This document shows, one piece after another, positions 37,450 to 49,410 of a stretch of DNA of 64,000 nt. Numbering within the stretch: position 1 is the first letter of the stretch; each line of letters begins with the position of its first letter. This DNA is from Zygnema cylindricum (Eukaryota > Streptophyta > Zygnematophyceae > Zygnematales > Zygnemataceae), in assembly GCA_037447655.1 (NCBI GenBank), contig JBBHKE010001289.1, positions 127,233-191,232 of the forward strand, given 5' to 3'. Under the pieces are notes generated by a model that saw only the letters and a program-made list of their open reading frames with translations, did not search any database and had not been told where the DNA came from. A program made the position numbers and the translations under genes.

Positions 37450-39348
37450 TTGTACCAAATGGTCCACGATTATTTTCTTATACATGATACCGCACATAAA
37501 TGTTGGCAAGCGTTAGAAAATCATTTTGAGAAAGGAGTCAAAGATAAGGCAAATTACGTGTTTAAGGATTTCATTAAGTTTAAGTTTAAGCATAATGTGT
37601 CAATAGATGATGGAGTCAAAAGATTTTATATTTTGTTGGAGCAATTGAGTAGTCTTGGTAAAGTTGTACCCGAAAATGAAAAGTTACAAGCGTTCTTAGA
37701 GGGATTACCCAAAAGATATTATACGTCTAGTGAAACAATTCAATCTAAAAAGAAGGCTACACTTGAGTATGCGGTGAATTATTTGAAGTCCATTGAGAAG
37801 TCTAGAGAGAGTGCAGGTAGAGGTTTTGATAGTAGTGGAATCCATAATGTAAATACCGCGGATTCCTCTGATCTTAATTTGTTCCGAGGAAGAGAGGGTA
37901 TTAGAGGAAATTTTAGAGGAAGAGGTAGAGGAAAAAGTCAAAATGTTGGATTTAGTAGAAGTCAATTCGATAAATCTAACACCACTAACGTGGCCTGTTT
38001 TAAATGTGATAAGATTGGGCATTTTGCAGCCGAGTGCCCGGATAAGGAGAAGAGATGCAATATTTGCCATAAGTTGGGACATGTGAGCTCTCATTGTTTC
38101 CAACGAGAAGGCGAAAATTCTTCCTTTTATGACGATCGAAGAAATGGACGAGGACGTGGCCGAGGACGCGAACGCGGTCGTGGCCAATTAAGAGGATCCG
38201 GTTATCAAGGAAACTACACGGAATTTGAAAAAGACATTGAGGAGCGATACTACAATTTGACTATTTTAATGGACGAGAAAACCGGAGCAATTTCGAATTC
38301 AGCTTCTAGTAATCATTGTGTAAGAGATTGGATTATTGATATCGGCGCAACTCACCATGTGTGTACGGATTTAAGTTTATTTTCGGATACAAAAAAGCTT
38401 ACGGTTCCAAAGAATGTCACTGTTGCGAGTGGACATGTGATTCCAGTGGACACGTTTGGAACGGTCCCAATTGATTTACCGGTGAGAGATAAATTTGGAA
38501 TTGTTAGAGTGCATAAAGCTAAGTTGAATGATGCTTTGTTTATTCCTAATGGAGTGGTGAATTTGGTTAGTGTTCCTCAAATTCAAAAGGCCGGAGGTAG
38601 AGTTATTTCTTTGGAGGATTTTAGGATCATGATTAAAAGTAAGGAAAGAATTCAAATTGGGAAAGGATTTGTGTCGGATAATTTGGTTAGTAAGTTAATT
38701 TGGAAACTGCCGGTTAAAAAAAAACCTTCTATGCTTACTGTGGAGATAGAGAAAGGCGACCTTAGCCTTTGGCATCATCGTTTATGCCACACTTCGGAGG
38801 AAAACATTAAAAGGATGATTAAGAATTCTTCAGTGAGAGGTTTAAAATTGGCAACCAGAGAAAAAGAGAATGGATGTAATGGGTGTAGCAAAGGGAAGCA
38901 AATGAGAAAACCGCATCCTGTCAAAAATGTACAATTTCGAGCGAGTCAACCTTTAGAACTTATTCATGTGGATCTATGTGGACCTATTAAGCCGATGAGT
39001 CTTGGGGGAAATAGATATATTTTTGTGATTGTTGATGATTTTTCTGGAAAGAGTTGGGTGTACCTTTTGAAAAGGAAGTTGAAGGCTTTGGATTATTTTA
39101 AGAAGTTTGTTATGATGGCTGAAAGGGAAACGGAAAGGAAATTGAAAGTCGTGAGGTCGGAAAATGGTGGAAAATTTATCGCATTTAAGGAGTGTTGTGA
39201 GGAGCGGAGAATCAAGCAACAATTTACCGCCGCTTATTCACCCGAATCTAATGGAGTGGCCGAAGAAAAAACAAGACTTTGCAGGAAATGGTGCGTGCAA
39301 TGCTTCATAGCACGAAGCACAATGCTTCGCTTTGGGGAGAAGCCATAG
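37450..39348 (+). pseudogene. copia gag (C-part), protease and integrase fusion frame (632 aa)
   Basis: Order seen: Gag core, two CCHC zinc knuckles (CFKCDKIGHFAAEC and CNICHKLGHVSSHC, about residues 180-215), Arg-Gly-rich linker, protease segment DWIIDIGATHH, pre-integrase LWHHRLCHT with CNGCSKGK, then the rve core. Two catalytic sites are altered: the protease reads DIG instead of D-S/T-G, and the second integrase acidic motif reads SENGGKF instead of the usual SDNGGEF. A frameshift near 39275 moves integrase into the next frame. Confidence 0.9.
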
Positions 39349-39986
39349 TCACGGCAAACTATGTCGGTAATCGAAAATTGACTTCGATTTATGGCGAGAA
39401 GACGCCTCAAAAACTTTGGAGAAGATTGACTTCGATTTCTGGCGAGAAGACACCTCAAGAACTTTGGAGTGGACGAGTTCCGTCTGTACGACATTTAAGA
39501 ATTTGGGGTTGCCGGGCGACCGTATATATTGACCGAAACAAACGGACCGACAAGTTCAGTCCACGAAGTTGGAGTGGATTTTTTGTCGGATATAGTGCGA
39601 ATTTGAATCAGTATCGAATCTTCAATCATGTGACGCGAAACGTAGTGGAGTCACAAAATGTTGACTTCTACGAGAATTTAAGGGTAGCCATGGAATATTC
39701 GAACGGCAAGGAGCGAAGCTCGGATTTTGAAGAAGAAAACAGTTTGGAGGAGTTCAAAGTGGCAGATTCGTCGGATGAGGAAAACGATTATTATAAGACT
39801 CCAAAACGAAAACCGAAATTTGGTAAAGTTTCAAATTCTGACAATTTTGATTTGGAATCCAATTTGAGTGATGATAAGACTGAGATTTCAAAATTATCTT
39901 TGAAAAGTCAAATTAGTGAAAAGATCCTGCCATCAATTTCTAAAAAAAATGAAAAAAATTATAATGGAAGAAGAAGTGATTGTTAG
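39279..39986 (+). pseudogene. copia integrase C-terminal region
   Basis: Contains MQEMVRAMLH, LWGEAI, LRIWGCRATVYI and GYSANLNQYRIF, all typical of the copia integrase C-terminal part. A 48-bp in-frame tandem duplication (about 39376-39423 and 39424-39471) repeats 16 residues around LTSI.GEKTPQ.LW. Confidence 0.85.
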
Positions 39987-40162
39987 GAGAAGTAATCGAG
40001 AAAATAAGGGATAAGGCACCTGAGGGATTAAGTCTTCAAATGAAAGCTAGTGATAAATCTTATAATTTTATTTCATAGGCTAAGTTAAATGAATTCCTTT
40101 TATAGCAATTACTGCAAGAGAGTGTAAGTGGTAACCCGAAATCTTATACAGAAGCTAGAAAT

Positions 40163-41695
40163 TTGGGTGATTGGGAGTCAAAGTGGAAAGATGCATTTGA
40201 TAATGAATATAAATCTATTGTTGAGAATGAGACTTTTGAGGAAGTAGAATTGCCTGAGGGAAAGAAGGCCATAGATTCTAAATGGGTATTTAAGACTAAA
40301 ACTGGTGCTTCTGGTGAATTGATTAAGTATAAAGCAAGATTAGTTTGGTGAATTGATTAAGTATAAAAGCCAAGATTAGTTTGTAAGGGATTTCAGCAGA
40401 AAGAGGGAGTGGATTATACGGAGACCTATGCTCCCGTGGCCAAGTTTGATTCTTTGAGGATGATCATCGCATTGGCGGCAGCCGGGAAGAAGCACATTCA
40501 TCAAATGGACATGGAGACCGCTTTCCCCAACGGAGATCTCGAAGAGGAGGTTTATATGAAGATTCCGGAAGGAGTACCATCTAAACCTGGTTTAGTGTGG
40601 AGACTAAAGAATTCCTTGTATAGGTTGAAGCAAGCACCAAGAACATGGTATTTACGCTTACATAAGGTTTTGATTGATTTTAGATTTGTGAGAACAATTT
40701 CAGATTCCGGTGCATATGTGAAAGGAAATGGAGTGGATCAAATTATTTTTAGTGTCTATGTGGATGATTTCATTATGGTGTCAGATAGTTTAGAGAAAAT
40801 TAAGGAATTAATGTTTTATTTGAAAAAACATTTTAAGGTGACAGATTTAGGTGAAGCAAAATATATACTGGGCATTGAGGTGATTAGGAGTAAATCCGGA
40901 TGTATTAAATTAAGTCAAGAACAATATTGGAAAAAAGTTCTAACTCAGTTTTCTATGTTAGGTTCTAAGCCCCTTAGCACACCTCTAGACCCGAAATTAC
41001 AGCTTAGAAAATTTGATGATGAGGAAATTCTTAATGTCCCTTTTAGAGAGGCAATTGGATGCCTAATGTATTTGAGTGTAGGGACAAGACTGGATATTTC
41101 TGCAGCTGTTTCAATTGTAAGCAGGTACACTCGAGCTCCAAAGAAGCAACATTGGGAATCGGTCAAGCGGATTTTCAGGTATTTGGCCGGAACATTGGAC
41201 TTTGGATTGGTTTACCGTAGTGGAGACGATTTGGATTGCTTCGGATATTGTGATGCTGACTTGGGAGGCAACTTTGACACGGGAAAGTCCACCTCTGGTT
41301 ATGCTTTTGTATTAAGTGGAGCGGCAATCTCATGGAGCTCCAGATTACAGCCTACGGTGGCTTCAAGTTCAACTGAAGCGGAGTACATGGCGACTTGTCA
41401 TGCGGCGAAAGCTTCAATTTGGATTAAAGACATGTTGAGTGAATTTGGAATATATGTGAAGTGTATGAAGATCTATTCAGACAACATGAGTAGTATTGCT
41501 TAAGTGAAGAACCCGGTGTTTCATAAAAGGACAAAATATATTAGAATTCAGTGGCATTTTGTTAGAGATTTGGTGAAGGATAAAGAGTTAGAATTTATTT
41601 TTGTTCCTACTTTGGAGGAGGCAGCAGATATGTTAACTAAAGCTGCAATGCATGATGTCTTCGTGATTGGGAGACCTAAGTTAGGATTACTTTGA
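40163..41695 (+). pseudogene. copia reverse transcriptase and RNase H, split into three frames
   Basis: Frames at 40163-40351, 40409-41503 and 41504-41695. RT motifs include SKWVFKTKTGASGE, YRLKQAPRTWY and the catalytic YVDD in SVYVDDFIM. RNase H shows YCDADLGGN (Trp changed to Leu) and SSSTEAEYMA, then a stop at 41501-41503 before KRTKYIRIQWHFVRD. A tandem duplication of about 35 bp (40313-40346 and 40347-40382) breaks the frame after YKARLV. Confidence 0.9.
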
Positions 41696-41736
41696 GTCTG
41701 GTCAGTTAGTATAAACCCTCACATTGAGAGGGGGAA

Positions 41737-42339
41737 TGTTAGGATAACAATGTGGGATTTTGTCAGTGTTGGTTCATTTTTAGTGTGGGTCGTTTTGTCG
41801 CGCGTCACGTCGTGCATTTTGTTTCGTTTCCTTAGTACTTTTAGTTTTTTTTTATTTAGTGTGAGCGGTTTGGTCTATTTCGTTTGTACGAGACTTCTAG
41901 TACTTTCGGTTCGTGCGTAGTACGTCTAGCAGTTTCGTTTCGTGTAGATTATATTGTACTTTGAGTAATGTACTTCTAGATGTTTCGTTTCGCGTTTTGC
42001 GTCGTACTCTATTTTGCGTCCATGTACATGTGACGCTTCTAGAATTAGATTTCTGGATGTAATCTGGCGACTAAGTTAAAATGTCTGCCAGTGAGGGAAT
42101 TAGTTACAACTAAGGAGAAATTAAGGAGAAATTAAGGAGAAATTAAGGAGAAATTATTGTAGAGTTAATGTATGAGAATTAATGTGAATTCCTCTTCTGA
42201 ATTATGTAATGTCTCTATCTATGTTCATGAGAATTTAATGTATGTGAGCTGGTTGATAATTGATTTAAGTTAAATTCGCTTCCGCATTGTGTAATTTGTC
42301 ATTTTTTCTGCGCATTCCGATTGAGTCTCGATCCTTTCA
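41737..42339 (+). repeat. 3' LTR of the plus-strand copia element (603 bp)
   Basis: Contains an expanded ATTAAGGAGAAA tandem run at about 42112-42158 (four units) where the 5' LTR has two, which accounts for much of the length difference. Confidence 0.95.
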
Positions 42340-42824
42340 ACTATATCGTCAGTCATTATAGGAGTAAAGAAAGTAGTAGCGGTTTTATATTACTCTTACC
42401 CTCAAATTCAGTTCCGAATGATGTGGCTGATTTTGGACCATTTAAAAGAATAAACGTTAAGGAAAACACAATCGGTACTAATTTTGTGGTGATTAGGCAA
42501 TAAAAACACGCACCTAATTGGTGTTATGAATGCTAATTAAGATTCAGTGTAACAAATTTTTGCACGGTAAACATTCTATGTCCTAAAATCTGACCAGACT
42601 ACTTCTTTCCAAGTCTTCAAACAACAATTGTGAAGGATATAACATAATGCAAATTAACTAAGATAATAGTAGGACATTATTAAGACAAGATAGCATTGTG
42701 CGAAGGAAACGAACACACAAACCAGGGCAAGCCAACTAAAGACAATGAAAGGAGCAACAAGCACAAAAACAACAACAAAATAGTATACCCAAGCCAAACC
42801 AAACCTCAACATAACCAGAGAACT

Positions 42825-43016
42825 ACACCACTAATCGTTATTACTGTTAAAGTTTTTTCCGCCGCTTAAATCAATATTTCTCCGTGCACACTTGTTGGAT
42901 TGTTAATCGGATAGCAACCATCGTATTGACATCGTATTGACAATCCGACAAGTGTGCAAGAACAAAATATGTTTTAAGTGGCAAAAAAAAATAACACTAA
43001 TAATGATTAGCGGTGT
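42825..43016. mobile_element. foldback MITE of about 190 bp (TACACCG family)
   Basis: The left half (ACACCACTAATCGTTATTACTG... CCGCTTAAATCAATATTTCT... GCACACTTGTTGGATTG) pairs with the reverse complement of the right half (ACACCGCTAATCATTATTAGTG... CCACTTAAAACATATTTTG... GCACACTTGTCGGATTG). Nearly the whole element is two imperfect arms. Confidence 0.75.
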
Positions 43017-44087
43017 TCTAATACCGACGCCTTGAATCCATAATAAAGGTCGGATAATAATGACGAATGAGGTATTTGTGAATAAAAAAAAAATCGACTC
43101 AAAATGAAAAGTTTAAACCCCAAGAACAACCTAGGGGGAACAGATGAGTGGAGATGGAGGGAGAGCGGAACAAGGGGAGAGAGGAATTCGTTGGGGGATG
43201 GGTAAAAATTAACAGTGGGAAGGGACCGGAGAAAGTCTATAGATGAGAAAATGGGGCGGGAAGGGGAGAGGGATGCCAAGGAGAGATATACATATTTGTT
43301 TAGGGGACGGCGGCGAAGAGGTGTTACTCTATATCTCTCGATGTTATGCGAAACCATTTCTTCCAAATGCTTTTGTGAAGTCAAACGAAGGTAAAAAAAG
43401 AATGAAACAACAGAAACTAAATGTGAATATCTCATAGGGATAAAATCATAACATTTTACGACATTAATTATCATGTGCACGACACAATGGTAACACAAAA
43501 AAATTCACTCAAAAACTTTGTTTGCAGGCGACAATAAATACTTTTTTTTTTTTTTTCTAATTCAGCGAGAGAGGTTTCAGAGGGAAAAAAAGTTTTTGGC
43601 ATACTGGGAAAGGTGGAGGGTCAGTCCGGGAATTTTCCATCAAACTTGAACAAGTCACTCAATAATTATTAAAAGCTAATTTTGGAGGTACACCTACGAA
43701 AGTGACAAATGCTAACGCTACCCTTACAGAAGTGGCCATACAATATGCATACAGTATGTGTCCCTTGTGGCAACATATATTACGGAAGAAGCTATATATT
43801 ATGCAGGTCACACCTTATGATGACGTCACGATTAACGTTTTTTTAACCGATTATAAGCAGGTTTCGTAACAATATCACGAGCAATTACCAAGACAGCAAA
43901 GACAAACCAGATGATCAAAGTTACAAGCTTCCGATTTTGCTAGGTAAAGTTACCAAGTCATGATTCGTTTAAACATCCTCTTTTTGAAAATTATCGATAA
44001 AATACATGAATTACATTAAACCACTCTCCTACTTCAGGAGTCATGGATGTTCAACACTTAAAAACTCGCAGCTTGATAAGTCAATTG

Positions 44088-44270
44088 ACTATACAGAAAT
44101 ATACATTTAACACTTATATACACCAATTCCTCCCACTATACAAAAAAAAGCCCATTTCCTACTATAAAATTTATACATACACCAATTCCTTCCACTATAT
44201 AATGAAAACCCACTTTCCCCTGTACAACTTATATAGACCTCAATTCCCCCCACTATACAACAAAAAACCA
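44088..44270. repeat. degenerate tandem repeat (CACCAATTCCTCCCACTATA-like, period about 60 bp)
   Basis: The words CAATTCC(T)(C)CCACTATA and TTATATA recur at about 44115-44150, 44178-44212 and 44238-44262 with similar spacing. Confidence 0.55.
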
Positions 44271-44398
44271 TTCATCCTTGCCAATATCTCAAATCCTAAC
44301 AATATTAAAAAACTCCAAAACAGCCAAAACCAACAAACAAAAACAAACAAATGGATAAAATCAAAAGGCAACTTTTTGCCAAAGAAGAACTGCGAAAA

Positions 44399-47300
44399 CT
44401 AAAATAAATCCTCGAATTTAGCGGCTCGATCCACGGCTTTTAAAGCGATAAGAGCCTCTAAAAGCTGAGCCCAACGCTGTTCCACCTGACCGGTATATCC
44501 GATAGAAATTCGAACCAATCCATCCGAAATTCCCGCAAATTGCTTCTCTTCCTCGGTTAATTCGCTGGAGGTGGAGACCGAACTGCAGGACATCAGCGTT
44601 TCGCTGAATCCTAAACTGACGGCCTGCAATAATCACCAGGAGAATTTAAAACCGTATAGAACCGAAATTACACTACACTATAAAGCATGGAAATGCCATA
44701 CAAAAAAAGCCAGAAAAGGCTACTAGTAGCCGTTTTATTATGCGAGTACATTCACAAATATATTCCTGTTTTTGTTTCATTTCGTGATTCGACTCAAAGC
44801 TTGACCTGTGTCTTATTTCCACCTCAATTCAATATGATTTGATTACTAGCATCCCTCTAACAATTTTCCTACGACATACATTTCAACATCACTTCATGAT
44901 ATAAGCATCATCATCACTTCCCATCATTACCAGTATGTCCCAACGACACTTGACATCATCCCAGCCTCCTTTCAACATGAATTTAAATAATCTCCCATAC
45001 CTCCCATCCCACCCTTCCTTACCATTAGTCCAAACTGGCTCCCATTCTGCAAATATCGCATCAAATCGTGTGCACGTTCCCTCGTCTCCATGTCAAGACA
45101 AAAAATGCCGCCAAAACCATACCCCGGATTAGCTATTGCCTTTAAAATACTGTGCTGTGGATTTGTTGGCAATCCAGGATACAAAACTTTAAGTCCAAGA
45201 CGCTCCAATCTCTCGGCGCAGTACAGAGCTCGACGGGAATGTTCCGTCATTCGCAGTCCCAAGTGAGGGAGACGACTGGAAATTTGAGAGGCAACGTGAG
45301 GATTCATTGTGGCTCCCTGGAAAACAAGAAAAACCAGGGTAAAAACATCAGTAACAACAGTAAGAACAGAGAAAATGACAAGAACAGGGGAGAGAAGCTA
45401 TGGTGAAAGAGGAAGCAGAACAGAATAATGAGAGTGGAGACTATGAGCATTGAGTTGTTTCACCAGTAACATGAGGGGGCCTTGGTGGAGATCCATCATT
45501 CCATTCACTAAAGACGAAGGACCGCAAACACATCCTGCGATGATGTCAGAGGCACCTGCATCTCAATGGCCAATCAAAAGGCAAAATTAAACGGAAGATG
45601 CTTGTATAGAAAGGAAAATACTTCCTCAAAGATCTGGACAAACTAGTTAAGGAGTAAATCATACTCCGTTAACAATAAATTTACAGTAACATCGGACCTC
45701 TAGTGCCACTAGACGATCTTTCGACTTTCCACAGATGATATAGCCTCTGTTAACTTCGAATCGAATTCCCTCCTTTTCTCTTGCTTACCTCCCTCATCAG
45801 TGTCAGTGCCAGCATAATGTGTTTCCAGTTCCTACCACTTATAAATTTGGTAATACTGTGGATGACCACATCGGCTCCATGATGGGCAGGCGATATGATG
45901 ACAGGTGTAAAGGTGTTGTCCACTACCAATGTGAGACCATGACTATGCGCCACCTCAGCAATCTTAGGAATATCCGATACGACAAGGCTGGGATTTGAAA
46001 CTGACTCCGTGTACACCACACGTGTACGGCCAGGTTGAATGGCCGATTTCACGCCATCAATTTGAGTTATGTCGACAAATGTGGTACATATTCCGGTAAC
46101 TCGTGGAAGAAACTCGGAGAAAAGAGCATGAGTTCCACCATACAGCCTGTGTCAACGTGGAGTAGATTTCAATACAGTCCACAATGTTACTTGGTTTTCC
46201 AAGAAAAGAAAAGAGAAAAAAAATACAATGTTTGAAGATATAGTGAATATCTAATTTAGACAGGAAAATGATTTCTCTACCAAGGTCTGCAGGATGCTAC
46301 AGCGAGGAAGACATTTGAACTACAATACTTAGGGACAACTAGAATTTAATTAATAGAGAGATAATTCTTCAACATTTTCTATACCTGTTGGAAGCTACAA
46401 TGTGATCTCCTGCACTGCAGATCTGCAACAGAGCCGAAGAAATAGCCGCCATTCCACTTGCTGCAACAATTTTTTGCAAAGAAGAGTTAGAAAACAACAA
46501 TTTCATGGAAACCACCGGACATGGAAAGTACTCTCTTGCCTTTCTAAAGGAGAAGTTGGACTTCAAACATTCTCAAACTTCATTGTCCGGTACTCTTTTG
46601 AATCAAGTCCCACACATATCTCAATGCAGGCCAGTTGCCGAATCAAAGTACAACTATTGCAAATATCGGCATCAGCCGTAAGTGACTCGGGACTATATTT
46701 GCTTTTCTCATCACAACAATCAATTCGCCCACACTAATTATTGTGAAAAGCTTAGATGCCCTTCATCCCGACAAATTTGTCCACACTCATTACAGTGAGT
46801 AGCTTTCGTGACTTGAACTGTATCCCTTTTCCCCATCACAACATCAATATTCCACGCTAATTGTGGTGGGAGGGGATGACACCTGTTCCATATGCGGCTT
46901 CGGTGCCCTCCAGGGCTGCCAGCTGGTGGCTGAGGGCAGTTACCGTGGGATTAAAATGGCGACTATACAAATAAAAGTCGCGGTCAGGACCGAGCTTCCC
47001 CTCAAATATTTTGGCCATAGTTTCCGGCTCCATAACAGTGAATGTAGTCGAGTTCTCAATGGACATATTCACTCCTCCATGTTCGCCGAACTCGTGACGA
47101 ACGGAGGCCATGGATTGGATGGGATCAAAAATCGCGAGTTTGCGGTTATCGGGAACGGAGGCATTTCCTTTTCTTTGGTTAAAAAAATTGTGGTGAACGG
47201 AATCTCCGAAGTTTAAGTCCGGAAAAGCGTCGTCTTTTCCTTCGAAACTGTCGACGGTACCAGGTGTCTGTTCGACAATGCTCTCGACACAGGAGGTTTC

Positions 47301-47432
47301 TTCTGTACGGATTCGCTTTGAGCTTCCCTTTGAGTGATTGGAGGACGGAGAGAGGAGGGATGAACCTTTGTCTCTTCTGGTTCCTTTTGAAGACATGAGC
47401 GAGATGTCAGTGGAGCGAGCTTTAGTATCCAT
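44399..47432 (-). CDS. MGL: methionine gamma-lyase (PLP enzyme), 515 aa
   Basis: Cleaves methionine to methanethiol, 2-oxobutyrate and ammonia in the cytosol, feeding isoleucine synthesis and sulfur recycling. Exons in transcript order: 47432-46883, 46460-46385, 46146-45836, 45555-45464, 45316-45023, 44623-44399; 1,548 nt with consistent phases. Family marks: EFGEHGGVNMSIE, YSRHFNPTV, ALEGTEAAYGTASGM, RLYGGTHAL, VVDNTFTPV, and the PLP lysine in HSITKFISG (about Lys309). Later come the LPHLGLRM region and ETLMSCS.STSSEL near the end, as in plant MGL rather than cystathionine gamma-synthase. The first about 95 residues are a Ser/Lys/Arg-rich extension longer than in Arabidopsis MGL (about 441 aa from memory); a downstream start at the second Met (47393) would shorten it by 13 residues. 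Confidence 0.93.
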
Positions 47433-47484
47433 GACTGCTGTAAACTGTTCTTTTTCTCCCTCTCTATCTCACCTCTTTCGTCTT

Positions 47485-47560
47485 TACTCTCTCTCTCTCT
47501 CTCCCTCTCTCTCTATCTGTCTCTGTCTCTCTCTCGACCTCCCTCTCTCGCACAGTCAAC
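47485..47560. repeat. CT-rich microsatellite upstream of the methionine gamma-lyase gene
   Basis: CTCTCT and CCCTCTCTCT runs about 50-130 bp before the start codon. On the coding strand this is a GA-rich leader or promoter-proximal tract. Confidence 0.85.
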
Positions 47561-47872
47561 ACCCTTTTCCTGTTACACTCCTCTTCTCCTATCTCAATTT
47601 CTCGTTCTGCTTGTGCCTTTTATGCTTGGTGCCTCTACTTCTCTTGCTGTCCTCATTTCCTCTTCCCACGGAAAAGGTAGATATTCCCTTCTGCAGTACA
47701 CCGTACGGGCAATACACGGTACAGTACGGTACTGCAGTCTTCATTTCCTTTTGCTTTCCTCCTTCAAAGGTAACACGTGCACTGTGTGCATGGTGTCAAC
47801 ATTTGACCTGGTACATTGCATCGGCACTTTTCATTTTTTCCAACAATATGGGACTTCGCAGCCTGGCGTATT

Positions 47873-47881
47873 CCACGTGGC
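47873..47881 (-). promoter_or_regulatory. G-box CCACGTGGC upstream of the methionine gamma-lyase gene
   Basis: Lies about 440 bp before the start codon. Further ACGT cores occur at about 47779 (ACACGTGC) and 47981 (TTACGTGC). bZIP/bHLH factors bind such sites in plants. Confidence 0.45.
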
Positions 47882-47981
47882 AAGATGCTCGCCGCACGTA
47901 TTGCTACATGAAAGCGAGTCACGCGCTCGAAGGGCAAATGCCATTGTAACGGCGAGCCCCTTCGTTAGCCAATGTTAATTT

Positions 47982-49410
47982 ACGTGCACCTTTCCCCTCT
48001 CAAACAAAATCTTTGACCAATTGGACTGTGTCATTTGAAGTTTTGAACCATTATTAACATACGACAAGCTTGACGAAGGGCTCTCCGTTACAGTACGAAA
48101 TGGAACTGTCGTGAACGAATAGAGACTCCATGGCATTGTGAAGAACATTCAGTTTTAATTTAAGGATTGACATTGTTACAACAATTATCTTAGCCTTGCC
48201 AAGAATTCAACCCAACATAGCTAAAAGAAGTAAAACCTAAAAGAAGTAAAACACCGTTATAATGGGACCAAAATCACACCAATATCGGTGCATGGATGGA
48301 GCAATTCCTTATACTCGAACCCCATCACTTGTCCACTAACCATCACAATTTGCTTTAGAACATGCTGTAGTAAAGGATACCAAAAAATATGCCCACGATA
48401 AAGTTGCTTTAAAAAGACAGACATTGACATGTGATAATACCAGTAATAATTTGGTCAGCTCACACAAAAATGTGATATAGACAATTATCACAAAAAAGAT
48501 TTTCTACAAGCCCTGTTCAATACGCCGAGAATTGCTCTTAGAGTTAAGAAATAATTGCTGAAAGGACTGCTTTAGTGGTAAATCTTTATAATTTCGGCCC
48601 GAATGACACAGACGATTGTGAACCGCTATAATTGTTGGCGTTAAGATAAAATCATTGAGTATTTATAACAATATTTTGTAGCCGGAGAGCAAAAATAGTC
48701 GGAGCCGAATCGGTGTTAATGACAGTAATAGCAAGTGACATTTACCCACAAACTAATGGACAAATGAGATCGCAGGATTCATCACTGTGGTCATCTTTCC
48801 AACTTACATAACCATTTCATTTCATTTCCAAAAATGAGATGAAAGTGTTGTTTTTTTTTTTATTATTATTATTGTGTAGTTAAGCAACAAGTTTTGTACC
48901 ATGTACAAACGCCCAGTTAAAAGCACATTGGACCAAAATGTCAACACATGTCATCACTTCTACCTGTCTAAAAATCAATTTGATAAATCTTCAAAGAATT
49001 GAATGAATACAACTTCTTACCTAAACCACGATTTTTATCACTAATCTTCAGAAGGACAATCAAACCTGAAAACTAATCACGAGGCTGGTTCCACATTCAT
49101 GACATGTACTAACATTGTACAAGGGTGTCGACAATGTTTCCTCCAATAAGAAAAGCGGTGCTGGAAAATTTGTTTTCAACAGAAAAGAGCCGAAAAAGTT
49201 ACAAACAACGATTTTTCACGCCAAATGGATTCGATTGGCCGTGTCAAGAGACACATGGTCTGACTTGTCTAAACTAACTTCCCAATAAATTTGCAAGAAA
49301 TCCTTTTAAGGAGATTGAAAACCACATTGCTAACACTCTACTCTTTCCTGTTCAGACACTCAAAGCGACACAGTTACTTACAAACTGGAAAAACCTATCG
49401 TCCTATTGGC
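47982..49410. other. intergenic DNA, no gene seen
   Basis: Lies between the upstream region of the methionine gamma-lyase gene and the 3' end of the MED14 gene. Only AT-rich sequence with short frames. The right part probably includes the MED14 3' UTR. Confidence 0.5.

Larger units (their letters stand above)
36179..42339 (+). mobile_element. Ty1-copia LTR retrotransposon, complete outline but inactivated
   Basis: LTRs at 36179-36768 and 41737-42339 begin TGTTA and end CTTTCA. A perfect 5-bp target duplication ACTAT flanks the element (36174-36178 and 42340-42344). The primer-binding site TGGTACAGAGC (36771-36781) is a variant initiator-Met tRNA site. The polypurine tract GAGAGGGGGAA (41726-41736) is identical to that of the minus-strand copia element. 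The 6,161-bp element has gag, protease, integrase, RT and RNase H in copia order, broken by several stops, frameshifts and internal duplications. Confidence 0.96.
42345..44398. other. intergenic DNA with one MITE, no gene seen
   Basis: Apart from the foldback at 42825-43016, only overlapping short frames occur. At 44080-44340 the sequence repeats TATATACACCAATTCC(T/C)CCCACTATA-type words. The right end is the 3' flank of the methionine gamma-lyase gene. Confidence 0.5.

Noticed and set aside
43007-43498. 163-aa minus-strand frame next to the MITE
   Set aside because: Begins in the MITE terminus and runs through purine-rich DNA. No family features.
47338-47978. Plus-strand frames of 121-203 aa upstream of methionine gamma-lyase
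   Set aside because: They overlap the antisense of exon 1 and the CT microsatellite and look like shadow frames.
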